From Acidobacteriota bacterium (GTDB lineage Bacteria > Acidobacteriota > Blastocatellia > Chloracidobacteriales > Chloracidobacteriaceae): a stretch of 52,826 nucleotides of DNA. The DNA lies in NCBI GenBank assembly GCA_016208495.1, contig JACQXX010000093.1:1-52826 (forward strand), written 5' to 3'. Of the stretch, positions 18,801-26,800 are shown piece after piece (position 1 is the stretch's first letter; the number at the start of each line of letters is the position of its first letter). Both the position numbers and the translations under genes were made by a program. Below the pieces are notes generated by a model, which saw nothing but the letters and a program-made list of their open reading frames with translations, was not told the origin of the DNA and made no database searches.

Positions 18801-19586
18801 GGTATTTCCAGCGAAGGGATCGCCTATCTGGTCATGGAATTGCTTCAAGGTCACACCCTGGCAGATGAAATCAGAAAACACCATCTGTTACCGTTGCACC
18901 GATGTGCTGAAATCACGGCCCAGATCTGTGAAGCACTTGCGGAAGCCCACCGATTGGGAATTATTCATCGCGATATCAAACCCGAAAATGTGTTCCTGAA
19001 CCAGACGCCCACTGGGGAAATTGTCAAGGTGCTTGATTTTGGAATCGCCAAAATGCTGAGCGAAGACACTGATGAAGAGATGGCCCATCTCACGGCGACT
19101 GGCGGGCTGGTTGGGACGCCGCTCTATATGGCGCCCGAACGGCTGGAGCGAAAACCCTATGATGGCCGGTCTGATGTCTACAGTGTGGGCATCATGGTCT
19201 ATGAAATGTTGACCGGGAAGACCCCGTTTGACCCTGGATCTAAAGGGTTAATCGGGATTGTGATGGCTCACCTCAAACAAACACCGCCCCCCTTGAGACA
19301 GTTCTTTGTTGATCTGCCACCCGATATTGAAGCAATCGTGATGTCAGCCCTTGAGAAAAACCCGGAAAAACGACCTCAAGCGAAGGAGTTTGGCGAGCAA
19401 TTTTTAAAAACGGTTCGCACTCTCGAATCTTCCCAGGAACTCACCATTGTTGTTCGACCAGGCACCACGACAGAAAACACCAACATGCCCACGGTGAGTC
19501 TTCAGTTTTCAACCATTTCCGACGTCCCCACCGGAACCCCAATGGCAAACCATCTCGATATCCAGCCGTCATCAGACCAGGAGTGA
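15840..19586 (+). CDS. Reg_prop / Y_Y_Y receptor with cytoplasmic Ser/Thr kinase (receptor kinase 1)
   Basis: 1248 residues. Signal peptide 1-32. A periplasmic Reg_prop beta-propeller at about 35-690 has roughly 14 repeats of the type LWVGT..GLNRFD...F..DP.NP.SLS. A Y_Y_Y Ig-like domain is at about 710-798, ending WWAYG. One membrane helix is at about 803-826, an Ala/Glu/Gln-rich coiled coil at about 829-907, and a PknB-type kinase at about 917-1180. Kinase motifs are complete: GAGGFGAVF, AVKVF, HRDIKPEN, DFGIAKM and APERLE. Known Reg_prop/Y_Y_Y receptors of Bacteroidetes usually end in histidine kinases; here the output is a Ser/Thr kinase. The tail after 1180 is Ser/Thr-rich and could be autophosphorylated. 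Ligand unknown; saccharides are typical for relatives, but no polysaccharide-degradation genes are nearby. Confidence 0.92.
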   Translation: MMFARILRLSLSFLLLVLGLGLGSCHVLATPPTAQIKFHTLSIEQGLSQSSVLCIWQDQDGFLWFGTQDGLNRHDGYHFLVYRHDPQNSTSLSSNRVVTLFQDQSRRLWVGTNHGLNRFDSATGTFTRFLNRPQDPTSLSSNRISAICEDHSGRLWIGTADQGLNWLESETGFKRFQNNPQNSSSLSSNQISALFCDRAGVIWVGTDQGELNRFDPTTGNFIRYPTQPQNPFGGIKSQIRMILEDQAGFLWVGTAGQGLFQVDRVTGTVTSFAHDPGNILSLSNNSVRALLLDQKGRLWIGTDTGLNRFDPASQTFSRFVNDPRNPLSLSHNDVRSLYEDQAGSLWVGTLGGGVNRLDQNTRTFVHYFHDPQSPQSLGHNGVRSLYSDAEGIVWIGTNGGGLDRLDRTTGQIRHFTSLPNQPNSLSSNRIWAICPDKSGDLWIGTLGGGLNRFNRKSETALVYTSDPNTPTTLSHNTVVALCPSRKGGVWVGTSGGGLNYLDPDTGIFTRFPVDPQNPQGLSSNDILALYEDKRGLVWIGTSDSGLNCYDPQTAVFTRFQPTAGDSKSINSSSIRALYEDRAGVLWVGTDSGLNRFDRETKTFTAFTIADGLPNNVIYGILEDWAGNLWLSTNNGLCKFHTVTHACHNYDLRDGLQSNEFNTGTCFQNAQGEMFFGGINGFNVFHPETIQDNPFIPPIVITSFRKLDRQINSSNAQNVIELRYFENLIAFEFAALNYTLPEKNQYAYRLVGFDKDWIFCGDRRYASYTNLEPGDYVFWVKGSNNDGVWNETGVKVRLRVIPPPWKTWWAYGFYLVLTSLAVFGGYRFQVNRVQARVRLQEARLRAETAEAQAQSAQAKAEAIQIEARAAAKLAEQNAVLDRKNKELERKNEELIASQQQADRIFSALAEALPGTVLDGKYRLDEKIGAGGFGAVFQATHLQLNRLVAVKVFKPKPGNDSADAIERFRQEGISTSRLNHLNAIHVLDSGISSEGIAYLVMELLQGHTLADEIRKHHLLPLHRCAEITAQICEALAEAHRLGIIHRDIKPENVFLNQTPTGEIVKVLDFGIAKMLSEDTDEEMAHLTATGGLVGTPLYMAPERLERKPYDGRSDVYSVGIMVYEMLTGKTPFDPGSKGLIGIVMAHLKQTPPPLRQFFVDLPPDIEAIVMSALEKNPEKRPQAKEFGEQFLKTVRTLESSQELTIVVRPGTTTENTNMPTVSLQFSTISDVPTGTPMANHLDIQPSSDQE

Positions 19587-19668
19587 ACCCATTGAGGGTC
19601 ATACGTGCCAGGATAAGGGAACAACATCCGACCTGGACAAGAAGACAAGGAGACAAGGAGATAACGGG

Positions 19669-19827
19669 CATGAGCGCCAGGATAAAAACCTCCGTGTCCT
19701 TTCCGGTGGCATTGAACGACGATCTTGTACGGGGGTGGATCTTGCCCTGGCCGTGACCGTGGGCTTCGGCACCACGGCTATTACACAACGACCCTGCGGG
19801 CCTGAAATCCTTATCCTGGCGCTTATG
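19669..19827. repeat. TIR element, full copy B (159 bp)
   Basis: The left end CATGAGCGCCAGGATAA and the right end 19808-19827 (TCCTTATCCTGGCGCTTATG) are inverted repeats. The interior matches 29403-29558 in the same orientation, including the CCGTGGGCTTCG hairpin region and CGACCCTGCGGG. GGG borders both ends. Confidence 0.85.
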
Positions 19828-19830
19828 GGG

Positions 19831-19925
19831 ATGAGGGATGAGGGATGAGGGATGAGGGATGAGGGATGAAAGAAATCACCTTTTCACCTTGTCAGTTGGT
19901 CACCTTGTCACCTTGTCACCTTGTC
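19831..19925. repeat. Inverted copy of the composite heptamer/octamer repeat
   Basis: Tandem GGGATGA heptamers run into AAGAAATCACCTTTTCACC and CACCTTGT octamers. This is the reverse complement of the second half of the duplicated unit at 14811-14945. It supplies a spurious in-frame ATG (19866) ahead of receptor kinase 2. Confidence 0.8.
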
Positions 19926-20084
19926 ACTCTGTCACCCTGGTTATTGAAGGCTGGGGCACATCCTGCTACCCTCACCAGTGATTTCACTCAACCTTCCATC
20001 CATTTTCGAAACCATCGGCGTGCAACTCACGGGAACACTGTCAATCAGGCATTACCTTGGGGACTGGAGGTGAATCCGCATCGT

Positions 20085-23000
20085 ATGGATTGCTTTAACC
20101 ACTCCGCCAGAAAAAGAATTTCCGTCTGGGGATGGTTTCTCCTGGGGTTTTTGCTCTTTCCCCCATCGGTTCTGGGGATCAATCCCGACAAAGCCATCAC
20201 TCAGTATGTGATCAAAACATGGCAGGACGAATTGCCCCAAAACTCGGTCAATGCCATTGCCCAAACCGCTGACGGATATCTCTGGTTTGGGACCTATGAA
20301 GGTCTGGTCCGGTTTGATGGCGTTCGGTTTACCGTTTTTGATCGGAGCAATACCCCTGAATTTCAATCCAATCACGTCTGGCGATTATTTGTTGACAGCC
20401 AAAACCGACTCTGGATTGGGACCCTTGGAAGCGGCCTGTATTGCTACGAAAACGGGCGATTTACCCACATCGGCAGTGCTGATGGGTTGCTGAATAATTT
20501 TATCCGAACGCTTGCCGAAGGCCCAGACCACAGTCTCTGGATTGGCACTGATGGCGGTTTACACCGCTATCGGAATGGCCAGGTCACCGGGTTCACTGAA
20601 GCTCAAGGCTTGAAAAGCAATCTGGTAACGTCGTTTTGGACTGATCATTCAGGCGCCTTTTGGGTTGGCACCGACAAAGGGTTGAATCGGTTAAGCTCAG
20701 ATGGTCTTCGACTGATTCCGTTTGCGGATGAGCTTCTGTCCAAACGAATTTTTTATCTTTCGGAAGACCCTTCGGGCACGCTCTGGGCCGGGACAACCGA
20801 TGGTGTCATCCTCATTGATGCCAATCGAACCCAGGGTACCCGGCACCCGAAGCTGTCTGGGCTGCGGGCCAATGCCATCTGCCGGGACCGTGACGGCTGC
20901 GTGTGGTTTGGGGTATCGGGAGAGGGCGTTTTTCGGTTTACTGAGAAAGGGCTCAGTTCATTGTCAACCAAAAATGGGTTGGTCAACGACCGAATCCGAA
21001 ATATTTTCGAAGACCGTGAAGGAAATATCTGGATTGGTACTGGCGGTGGCGGTGTTACCTGTTTGTCTGATGGAAAGTTTGTCAATTATACGGTCAAGGA
21101 AGGGCTAAGTACTGACAGCATTCGGGCTGTGTATGAAGGTCTGGACGGTGCCATCTGGATCGGAACCGACAGCGGCGGGGTATGTCGGTATCAAAACGGG
21201 GAATTTCAAACTTTTTCCACTCAGGATGGCTTGCCTGGTGATATTGGTCGGGCCATCGTCCAATGTCGGGATGGGACGCTGTGGGTGGGGACTTCGCAAG
21301 GGTGTGCCTGGCGTAAGGATGGCAAATTTACCCCGTTGATTCTTCCTGGCGGGTTTGAATGTAATATTATTTCGGCACTGTGTGAAGATCGAAACGGCGG
21401 CCTGTGGATTGCTTCGTTTGAAGGATTATTTTTCCTGAAAGATGGAAAATTGAGTGTTTTCACCACCGCCAATGGATTGCAGGACAATGAAATCCGGTCA
21501 CTGTATCAAGACCGCCAGGGCACGTTGTGGGTCGGAATGTACGGCGGAGGGATTGATTGCATTCGAGATGGAAAAATAACCAAATATCCGCTTCCAAATA
21601 CCTCAGGCCAGGCCAGTTCAGTCTGGGCCTTTCATGAAGATCAGGCTGGAAATCTCTGGATTGGGACCGATGCCGGATTGCTCAGACTGCGGCCAGGAAT
21701 ATTGAACCGCCTGACCACCAGCCAGGGACTCTTTAGCGATACCATTTTCCAAATTCTGGAAGATGGCCGGCACAATCTCTGGATGACGTGCAACCGGGGG
21801 ATTTTTTCGGTTCCCAAGGCGGAGATTGAAGCGGTTTTCACCGGTGAGGCCGCCTCAGTTGGCTGTACTGTGTATGACAAACTCGACGGGTTAAATTCCA
21901 ATCAATGTAACGGCGGTACTCAACCTGCTGGTTGGAAAACCAGGGATGGAAAATTGTGGTTCCCGACATTGCGCGGTGTGTCAGTGATTGACCCGGAGCG
22001 GATTTCCAAAAACCTGAAGCCTCCGCCAGTGGTGATTGAACAGGTCCTGGTTGATGGCCGACCGGTCCCAGTCGCCGAAACATTGACCATCCCTCACACC
22101 ATGGAGCAGGTTGAATTTACCTACACCGGGTTAAGCCTGATTGTCCCCGAGCGAATCAAATTCAAATATATTCTGGAAGAGTATGACAAAAACTGGGTTG
22201 ATGCCGGCACCCGCCGGACGGCCTATTACACCAAAATCCCGCCCGGGAACTATCGGTTTCGACTCATTGCCTGCAACCAGGATGGGATCTGGAACGAGAC
22301 TGGGGCGGTGCTTTCGATTCGAGTGCCGACGCCACTGTGGCGGACGTGGTGGGCAATTTGTTTGTATGCTATTGGAAGCCTTGGACTTGGGTGGGGTGGG
22401 GTGCGTTTTCGGATTCGAACGCTCCAGCGGCAAAATGAAATCCTCGAATCCAAAATCGTCCAGCGAACGGCTTTGATCGAAGAGCAAAAAGCCAATCTGG
22501 CTCAGCAAAAAGCTCGACTTGAAAACCAGAATCAGCAACTGGAACAAAAGAATCAGGAGCTGGAGGCGTCACATCAGCAGGCCGACCGTATCTTCTCCGC
22601 CCTGGCCGAGGCATTGCCCGGAACGGTGCTTGATGGCAAATACCGCCTGGAAACCAAAATCGGCGCCGGTGGATTTGGCGTGGTGTTTCGCGCCACCCAT
22701 TTGACCTTAAACCTCCAGATTGCCGTCAAGGTTTTTAAACCACTTCACGGGAATGACAGCGCCAAAGCCGTCGAACGGTTTAAACGCGAAGGGATTTCGG
22801 CGTCGAGACTGAGCCATCCAAATGCAATTCGGGTGCTTGATTCAGGAATTTCAGATGAAGGCATTGCCTATCTGGTCATGGAATTTTTGCGTGGCTGCAC
22901 GCTGGCCCAGGCCATGCGTCGTCAGTCGCGGTTTTCGATCCAGCAGTGTATTGAAATTCTGGTTCCCATTTGCGAAGCCCTGGCCGAAGCCCACCAGTTG

Positions 23001-23663
23001 CAAATCATCCACCGGGATATCAAGCCGGATAATATTTTTCTCAATCAGACGATTGAAGGTGAAGTGGTCAAAGTGGTGGACTTCGGGATCGCCAAAATGG
23101 TCGGCGATGAATCCGGCGGGGAAATGGAAAAACTAACCCAAACCGGAGGCTTTCTGGGGACGCCGCTCTATATGGCACCTGAGCGGTTTTTGGGCCAGGG
23201 CTACGATGGGCGGTCCGATGTGTACAGCGTCGGTGTGATGTTTTATGAAATGCTCAATGGGAAAGTGCCGTTTCCCGTCGGACCGTCGGGGATAGTTGGG
23301 GTGATGATGGCACACTTTAATCAACCGCCTCCGTCATTGCGGTTGACGGATCCTGAAATTCCAGAGGTCGTTGAAGCCTTGATTGAGCAAACGCTGGCCA
23401 AAGATTCCACGAACCGGATGGATGCCAGAGAGCTGGCTCACCGCCTGCGCCAACTGGCTGAAATGCTTCCCGCCAATGTACTGAATCGAGTCCCCGGCAG
23501 GACAACTCAAGGCATTGCCGATACTGCGATTGAAGAAGCCGAAACGCTGGGGAATTCACTGATTCATCTGGCCGAGACTGTGACGATTGGTACGGCGGAT
23601 AAATCTGACAAAACCACCGTCGTTGGGAAACAAGCGGATCTGGAAACCGATCCAGACGGATAA
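20085..23663 (+). CDS. Reg_prop / Y_Y_Y receptor with cytoplasmic Ser/Thr kinase (receptor kinase 2)
   Basis: 1192 residues from the ATG at 20085, chosen because a signal peptide follows (ISVWGWFLLGFLLFPPSVLG) and GGAGG lies 14 bp upstream. The in-frame ATG at 19866 lies in a repeat. Parts: Reg_prop propeller (about 35-640; LWIGT..GL repeats with DGLP/NGL turns), Y_Y_Y domain (about 655-748), membrane helix (about 750-772), Gln/Glu-rich coiled coil (about 780-838), kinase (about 845-1100) with GAGGFGVVF, AVKVF, HRDIKPDN, DFGIAKM and APERF. The start of the protein after the signal (ITQYVIKTWQDELPQNSVNAI) is typical of Reg_prop receptors. It is a paralog of the gene at 15840, tandem in the same direction. 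The C-terminal tail contains scattered Thr and Asp. Confidence 0.91.
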   Translation: MDCFNHSARKRISVWGWFLLGFLLFPPSVLGINPDKAITQYVIKTWQDELPQNSVNAIAQTADGYLWFGTYEGLVRFDGVRFTVFDRSNTPEFQSNHVWRLFVDSQNRLWIGTLGSGLYCYENGRFTHIGSADGLLNNFIRTLAEGPDHSLWIGTDGGLHRYRNGQVTGFTEAQGLKSNLVTSFWTDHSGAFWVGTDKGLNRLSSDGLRLIPFADELLSKRIFYLSEDPSGTLWAGTTDGVILIDANRTQGTRHPKLSGLRANAICRDRDGCVWFGVSGEGVFRFTEKGLSSLSTKNGLVNDRIRNIFEDREGNIWIGTGGGGVTCLSDGKFVNYTVKEGLSTDSIRAVYEGLDGAIWIGTDSGGVCRYQNGEFQTFSTQDGLPGDIGRAIVQCRDGTLWVGTSQGCAWRKDGKFTPLILPGGFECNIISALCEDRNGGLWIASFEGLFFLKDGKLSVFTTANGLQDNEIRSLYQDRQGTLWVGMYGGGIDCIRDGKITKYPLPNTSGQASSVWAFHEDQAGNLWIGTDAGLLRLRPGILNRLTTSQGLFSDTIFQILEDGRHNLWMTCNRGIFSVPKAEIEAVFTGEAASVGCTVYDKLDGLNSNQCNGGTQPAGWKTRDGKLWFPTLRGVSVIDPERISKNLKPPPVVIEQVLVDGRPVPVAETLTIPHTMEQVEFTYTGLSLIVPERIKFKYILEEYDKNWVDAGTRRTAYYTKIPPGNYRFRLIACNQDGIWNETGAVLSIRVPTPLWRTWWAICLYAIGSLGLGWGGVRFRIRTLQRQNEILESKIVQRTALIEEQKANLAQQKARLENQNQQLEQKNQELEASHQQADRIFSALAEALPGTVLDGKYRLETKIGAGGFGVVFRATHLTLNLQIAVKVFKPLHGNDSAKAVERFKREGISASRLSHPNAIRVLDSGISDEGIAYLVMEFLRGCTLAQAMRRQSRFSIQQCIEILVPICEALAEAHQLQIIHRDIKPDNIFLNQTIEGEVVKVVDFGIAKMVGDESGGEMEKLTQTGGFLGTPLYMAPERFLGQGYDGRSDVYSVGVMFYEMLNGKVPFPVGPSGIVGVMMAHFNQPPPSLRLTDPEIPEVVEALIEQTLAKDSTNRMDARELAHRLRQLAEMLPANVLNRVPGRTTQGIADTAIEEAETLGNSLIHLAETVTIGTADKSDKTTVVGKQADLETDPDG

Positions 23664-23766
23664 TACTTTTTAGGGTTCCGGGTTCCGGGTGTTCGAAGCG
23701 GGCGCGGTTCAGAGCAACAGCGCCCTTACACCTTATTACTCCGTCACCTTGTCATCCTGTCATTGT

Positions 23767-23808
23767 GTCCTGGTTTTTGCCGCGTCGCGGCGGCTGAATT
23801 GAGGCAGG
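23767..23808. repeat. ~42-bp palindromic repeat, copy 1
   Basis: This block (GTCCTGGTTTTTGCCGCG ... GAATTGAGGCAGG) matches 26642-26682 in reverse complement with a few differences. Its centre, CCGCGTCGCGG, is self-complementary. Upstream (about 23670-23760) are short GGGTTCCG and CACCTTGTC-like repeat remnants. Confidence 0.6.
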
Positions 23809-23889
23809 TCGTTGACGGCTTGCGGCTGTGATATAGTTGGGTTATGAACGGTTTTTCTGAAAGTCCACATCCAAACAGGTTCAAAATTT

Positions 23890-24591
23890 ATGTCAACACC
23901 AGCCAAACCACTGATTCAAACTGAAATTTATTATCCGGAAAGCGATGGTCAACCAATGGCGGACAATACGCTCCAATTTGAATGGATTGTAACGATTAAA
24001 GAAGGACTCGACGTGATGCTTCCCGATGATTTTGTCGGCGGGAATATCTTGTGGTATCCGATAGAAGGCAGCCCGTTTCTGAAAGTTGCGCCGGATGTGC
24101 TCGTGGCGCTTGGCCGACCCAAAGGTGACCGAAGTTCCTACAAACAATGGGAAGAAGGTCATATTGCTCCGCAGGTCGTGTTTGAAGTTCTCTCGCCTGG
24201 CAATACGTTTGAAGAAATGCAGGACAAACAAGGATTTTATGAAGAGCACGGTGTGAGTGAATATTACATTTACTCTCCGCATCGAAACACGCTCTGGGGA
24301 TGGCGGCGGATGGAAAACCGTCTGGAACCCATTGCCGGGATGAGCGGATGGGTCAGTCCACGATTGGGAATCCGGTTTGAACGGACACCGGAAACCCTGC
24401 ATATTTTTAAACCCAACGGAGAGCGGTTTTTGACCTTTGCCCAACTCGAAGCCGAACGCCAACGCGAACGGGCTGAGAAAGAACACGAACGGGCTGAAAA
24501 GGAGGCGCTCCAGGTCAAGCTTGCCGAGCAGGAGCAGGAACTTGAACGCCTGAAGCAAAAGCTCAAAGACCATGGCCTGACGGTGGAATAG
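23890..24591 (+). CDS. Uma2-family (PD-(D/E)XK-like) protein with C-terminal coiled coil
   Basis: 233 residues. The Uma2 restriction-endonuclease-like domain fills about 20-180. Visible motifs are APDVLVALG, VVFEVLSPGNT (the E and preceding acidic residues fit a nuclease-like core), and KQGFYEEHGVSEYYIYSP. The C-terminal 45 residues form a charged coiled coil (AERQRERAEKEHERAEKEA). Uma2 proteins are abundant in cyanobacteria, Acidobacteria and Chloroflexi, often in many copies, and their role is unsettled. There is no methyltransferase or toxin partner nearby. The gene converges with the cupin gene at 24654. The ATG at 23890 is used; no strong ribosome site is seen. Confidence 0.88.
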   Translation: MSTPAKPLIQTEIYYPESDGQPMADNTLQFEWIVTIKEGLDVMLPDDFVGGNILWYPIEGSPFLKVAPDVLVALGRPKGDRSSYKQWEEGHIAPQVVFEVLSPGNTFEEMQDKQGFYEEHGVSEYYIYSPHRNTLWGWRRMENRLEPIAGMSGWVSPRLGIRFERTPETLHIFKPNGERFLTFAQLEAERQRERAEKEHERAEKEALQVKLAEQEQELERLKQKLKDHGLTVE

Positions 24592-24644
24592 AAAAAATGT
24601 GGAGTGCGGCGGCTTGACGCCGTTTTGCAAGCCCGCCGCACTCC
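24592..24644 (-). terminator. Intrinsic terminator for the cupin gene
   Basis: The inverted repeat GGAGTGCGGCGGCTTG (24601-24616) with CAAGCCCGCCGCACTCC (24628-24644) forms a stem of about 16 bp with one bulge. On the minus strand it is followed by a run of six T (24592-24597). It lies 10 bp after the cupin stop and directly after the convergent Uma2 stop, so it may also block plus-strand read-through. Confidence 0.75.
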
Positions 24645-24653
24645 GAAAAATCA

Positions 24654-25031
24654 TCAGGCTTGCCAGGGAAGTGGAATGACTTCTCCGGTTTCTGTCTCAA
24701 CCCGAACTGGGGACATTCCGAGCGTCGCCACCAGAAACATCGGTTCTTGACCGGTATTGATCAGTTGGTGAACCGCGTTCGGCGGTACAATCAGAGTTGA
24801 ATTTGGACCAAAGTCAGTGGTTTGACCATCAATTGTAACGATCCCAGAACCTTTTAAAACCACAATCACTTCCTCACAGTCGTGGCGATGAACTGGGGTT
24901 CCCGCCTGCGGTTCAATCGTTTGCATCCAGGTTTCCATCGTCGTAACGCCCTGGGGACGTCCGGCAAGCGTCTGGTGCTGGAGTCCCGGCAACACAAATG
25001 TTTCAATCTCAGAATGTTGAATAACCGGCAT
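24654..25031 (-). CDS. Small single-domain cupin protein
   Basis: 125 residues from the ATG at 25031, which has AAAGGA at good spacing. A TTG 15 bp further upstream overlaps that site and is rejected. The cupin double-stranded beta-helix is clear: motif 1 GTPVHRHDCEEVIVVLKGSG (two His and a Glu as metal ligands), then VPPNAVHQLINTG as motif 2, which keeps a His. Proteins of this size bind a divalent metal and act as isomerases, dioxygenases or sensors of small molecules. No partner gene indicates a substrate. Cytoplasmic, with no signal peptide. Confidence 0.88.
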   Translation of the reverse strand: MPVIQHSEIETFVLPGLQHQTLAGRPQGVTTMETWMQTIEPQAGTPVHRHDCEEVIVVLKGSGIVTIDGQTTDFGPNSTLIVPPNAVHQLINTGQEPMFLVATLGMSPVRVETETGEVIPLPWQA

Positions 25032-25627
25032 AAATGTTCCTTTCAAAAAAGTATTTGGAATGAATGATGTCCAGTCCTGACCAGTGTGGTCGGGTGGTGC
25101 GACTGGCGTATAACCCCAATTCGGCCAGAGTTGTTTCGAGTTTTTTCAGCTCATTCTTCATTCCCTAAATTTCGCCCAAAATACTGACCACTTCCTCAGT
25201 TTTAGCCTCAAATGCGGTTGACCCAGCCCAAACCAAAGGACATAAGGGACATAAAGGACATAAAAGACCTGGTGGAAGTCGGTTTTGTGGGAGTGACACC
25301 GAAGAGTTTGGTGAATTTTCCTACTTCTAGTGGGTGGGCCTTATTGATTCCAAACCCACCCGCTCACGCGGGTGGTACTGACAAATCCTTTGTTTCCAAC
25401 CACTAACCACTAACCACTAATCACTAACCACTTTTTTCATTCTCAATTCTTCATTCGTTTTTTGATCCTCTCCGCAAAAAATACGAAGTTCTACGTAGGG
25501 GTTCTAAGTAGTCTTGCGAATGTTCACTTTCCGGTCTTTTGTCCATACTCCGTGCCGAACCAAAAAGGCAGAGTTGATACCCTCTGGCATTGAAATCCAC
25601 TGACTTGTTATGGAGAGGACACCGAAC
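25032..25627. other. Gene-free interval upstream of the CAP gene
   Basis: These 596 bp carry no convincing gene. They hold 9-bp tandem units GGACATAAA (about 25238-25265), half of the palindromic repeat (25330-25383), AACCACT-type heptamer repeats (about 25400-25431) and CATTCTT-like words near 25440. Confidence 0.6.
25330..25383. repeat. Truncated copy of the 10601-10675 palindrome
   Basis: The right arm (CCCACCCGCTCACGCGGG then TGGTACTGACA, 25355-25383) matches the element before dnaG. The left arm is reduced to GTGGGTGGG (25330-25338). Confidence 0.65.
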
Positions 25628-26641
25628 ATGACCCGACTTCAATTGAAACTCATGGCGCTCATCCTGTTTTTGCTGGGTTCGACCCTGGCGGCTCAAGCGC
25701 AAACCACGTACTGGCTCGCCAGCCGGGACGGCGACCAGTTGCGGTTTGAAGTACAGGTGCCTCCCGATGCGGTAAAGCTCATTTTGCACAAAGACAAAGC
25801 GCCAAAAGGGGGCGACGACACCACACCGCGCTATCGGACGTTTACCCACACCATTGACGGCAAAGCCATTCGTTTTCACAGCAATGAACTTGGATGGGAG
25901 ACGCCGAAATTGCAGGAAGGGAGTTTTACCTGGGTTACCGGTTCCGGCATGGGGGCTGACTGGAAGGAATGTAACACCAAAGATGCACTCTGGCCGGACT
26001 TTGCCGATGCCTTGGCCAGTTTGGCGACCAGTGCCGAAGGTTGGAGTTCAGCGAAAGTGATCATTGCGGAAAGCAGCGGAACAGAAGCCCCCAGCGTTCG
26101 CCTCAATCTGGATGGTTCTGCTGGTACGCCTTCCGAAGAGAAAGTGGCGCTCTGGCGACTCGCCGACATGACCTCGAAAGATCATCTTTCATCCGAGGAA
26201 CTTGAGGAAGCACGCGGGTTTATGCTGGCTGTTGCCAATGCTGGTCGCGCCAACCCAAACTACCGCCGGGAAATGGGCAGCAAAACAGCGCTCACTTTGC
26301 CCAAAAACTTGAAACCGCTGGAGTTAGACGAAAAATTGAATGAAGCGGCTCAACATCAGGCCGACTATTGCGCCAAAGTCAAAGAGCCAACCCACGATCA
26401 GGACGATCCGAAATATGCCACGCTCGGAGATCGGCTCAAAGTGTTCACCGGGAGTGAGATCGCCGGTGCCGAAGCGGCAGGTGCCGGAGGGCTCCAGGAT
26501 TACCCAACCGGCTGGATGAAAAGCGAAACCCATTACCGCCCATTTTGGAATCTCGAAGGACCGATCACCCATGTCGGTTTTGGCATTGCCAAAGGCAGTG
26601 ATGGAAACTGGTATATGGTGGCTGTGTTTGCCAACCAATAA
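25628..26641 (+). CDS. Exported CAP/SCP-domain protein
   Basis: 337 residues from the ATG at 25628, preceded by GGAGAGG with 9-bp spacing. An earlier in-frame ATG at 25610 overlaps that site and is rejected. Residues 1-25 are a signal peptide ending AAQAQ. Residues about 25-185 form a domain I do not recognise. The C-terminal part (about 195-337) is a CAP domain: ARGFMLAVANAGRANP, then LDEKLNEAAQHQADYCA with the family His, and the strand THVGFGIAKGSDGNWYMVAV. CAP proteins are secreted and their bacterial roles are mostly unknown. It heads a same-strand cluster with the ankyrin gene and the protein at 27808. Confidence 0.85.
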   Translation: MTRLQLKLMALILFLLGSTLAAQAQTTYWLASRDGDQLRFEVQVPPDAVKLILHKDKAPKGGDDTTPRYRTFTHTIDGKAIRFHSNELGWETPKLQEGSFTWVTGSGMGADWKECNTKDALWPDFADALASLATSAEGWSSAKVIIAESSGTEAPSVRLNLDGSAGTPSEEKVALWRLADMTSKDHLSSEELEEARGFMLAVANAGRANPNYRREMGSKTALTLPKNLKPLELDEKLNEAAQHQADYCAKVKEPTHDQDDPKYATLGDRLKVFTGSEIAGAEAAGAGGLQDYPTGWMKSETHYRPFWNLEGPITHVGFGIAKGSDGNWYMVAVFANQ

Positions 26642-26682
26642 CCTGCCTCAATTCAACCACCGCCACGCGGCGAAAACCAGGA
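26642..26682. repeat. ~42-bp palindromic repeat, copy 2 (inverted)
   Basis: Reverse-complement counterpart of 23767-23808 (CCTGCCTCAATTCA ... AAAACCAGGAC). It starts one base after the CAP gene's stop codon. Confidence 0.6.
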
Positions 26683-26696
26683 CCAACCCATATTCG

Positions 26697-26774
26697 AAAC
26701 CCTGAACCCTGAACCCTGAACCCTGAACCCTGAACCCTGAACCCTGAACCCTGAACCCTGAACCCTGAACCCTG
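26697..26774. repeat. (CCCTGAA)n heptamer array, about 11 units
   Basis: A near-perfect array of the 7-bp unit CCCTGAA. Because 7 is not a multiple of 3, the plus strand has a TGA in each frame every 21 bp, so nothing can be translated through it from left to right. The minus strand is open and yields the low-complexity peptide FRVQGSG, which is not a gene. Confidence 0.9.
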
Positions 26775-26800
26775 CCAGCTTTGCACAAGACGATGAACAA

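Larger units (their letters stand above)
19587..20084. other. Gap between receptor kinases 1 and 2, with two repeats
   Basis: The 498 bp hold a complete TIR element (19669-19827) and an inverted copy of the composite repeat (about 19831-19925). The frame of receptor kinase 2 stays open back to an ATG at 19866, but that part is translated repeat (a CQLVTLSPC-type low-complexity peptide), so I treat it as non-coding. No other gene seen. Confidence 0.65.

Noticed and set aside
23893-24654. Minus-strand open frame (253 codons) opposite the Uma2-family gene
   Set aside because: Phe-rich composition, no known pattern, and it would run through the terminator; the plus-strand product has clear family motifs.
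26697-26774. CCCTGAA array considered as a telomere or CRISPR
   Set aside because: Too short, internal, without spacers, and one of several similar intergenic arrays; telomere resemblance is only of unit type.
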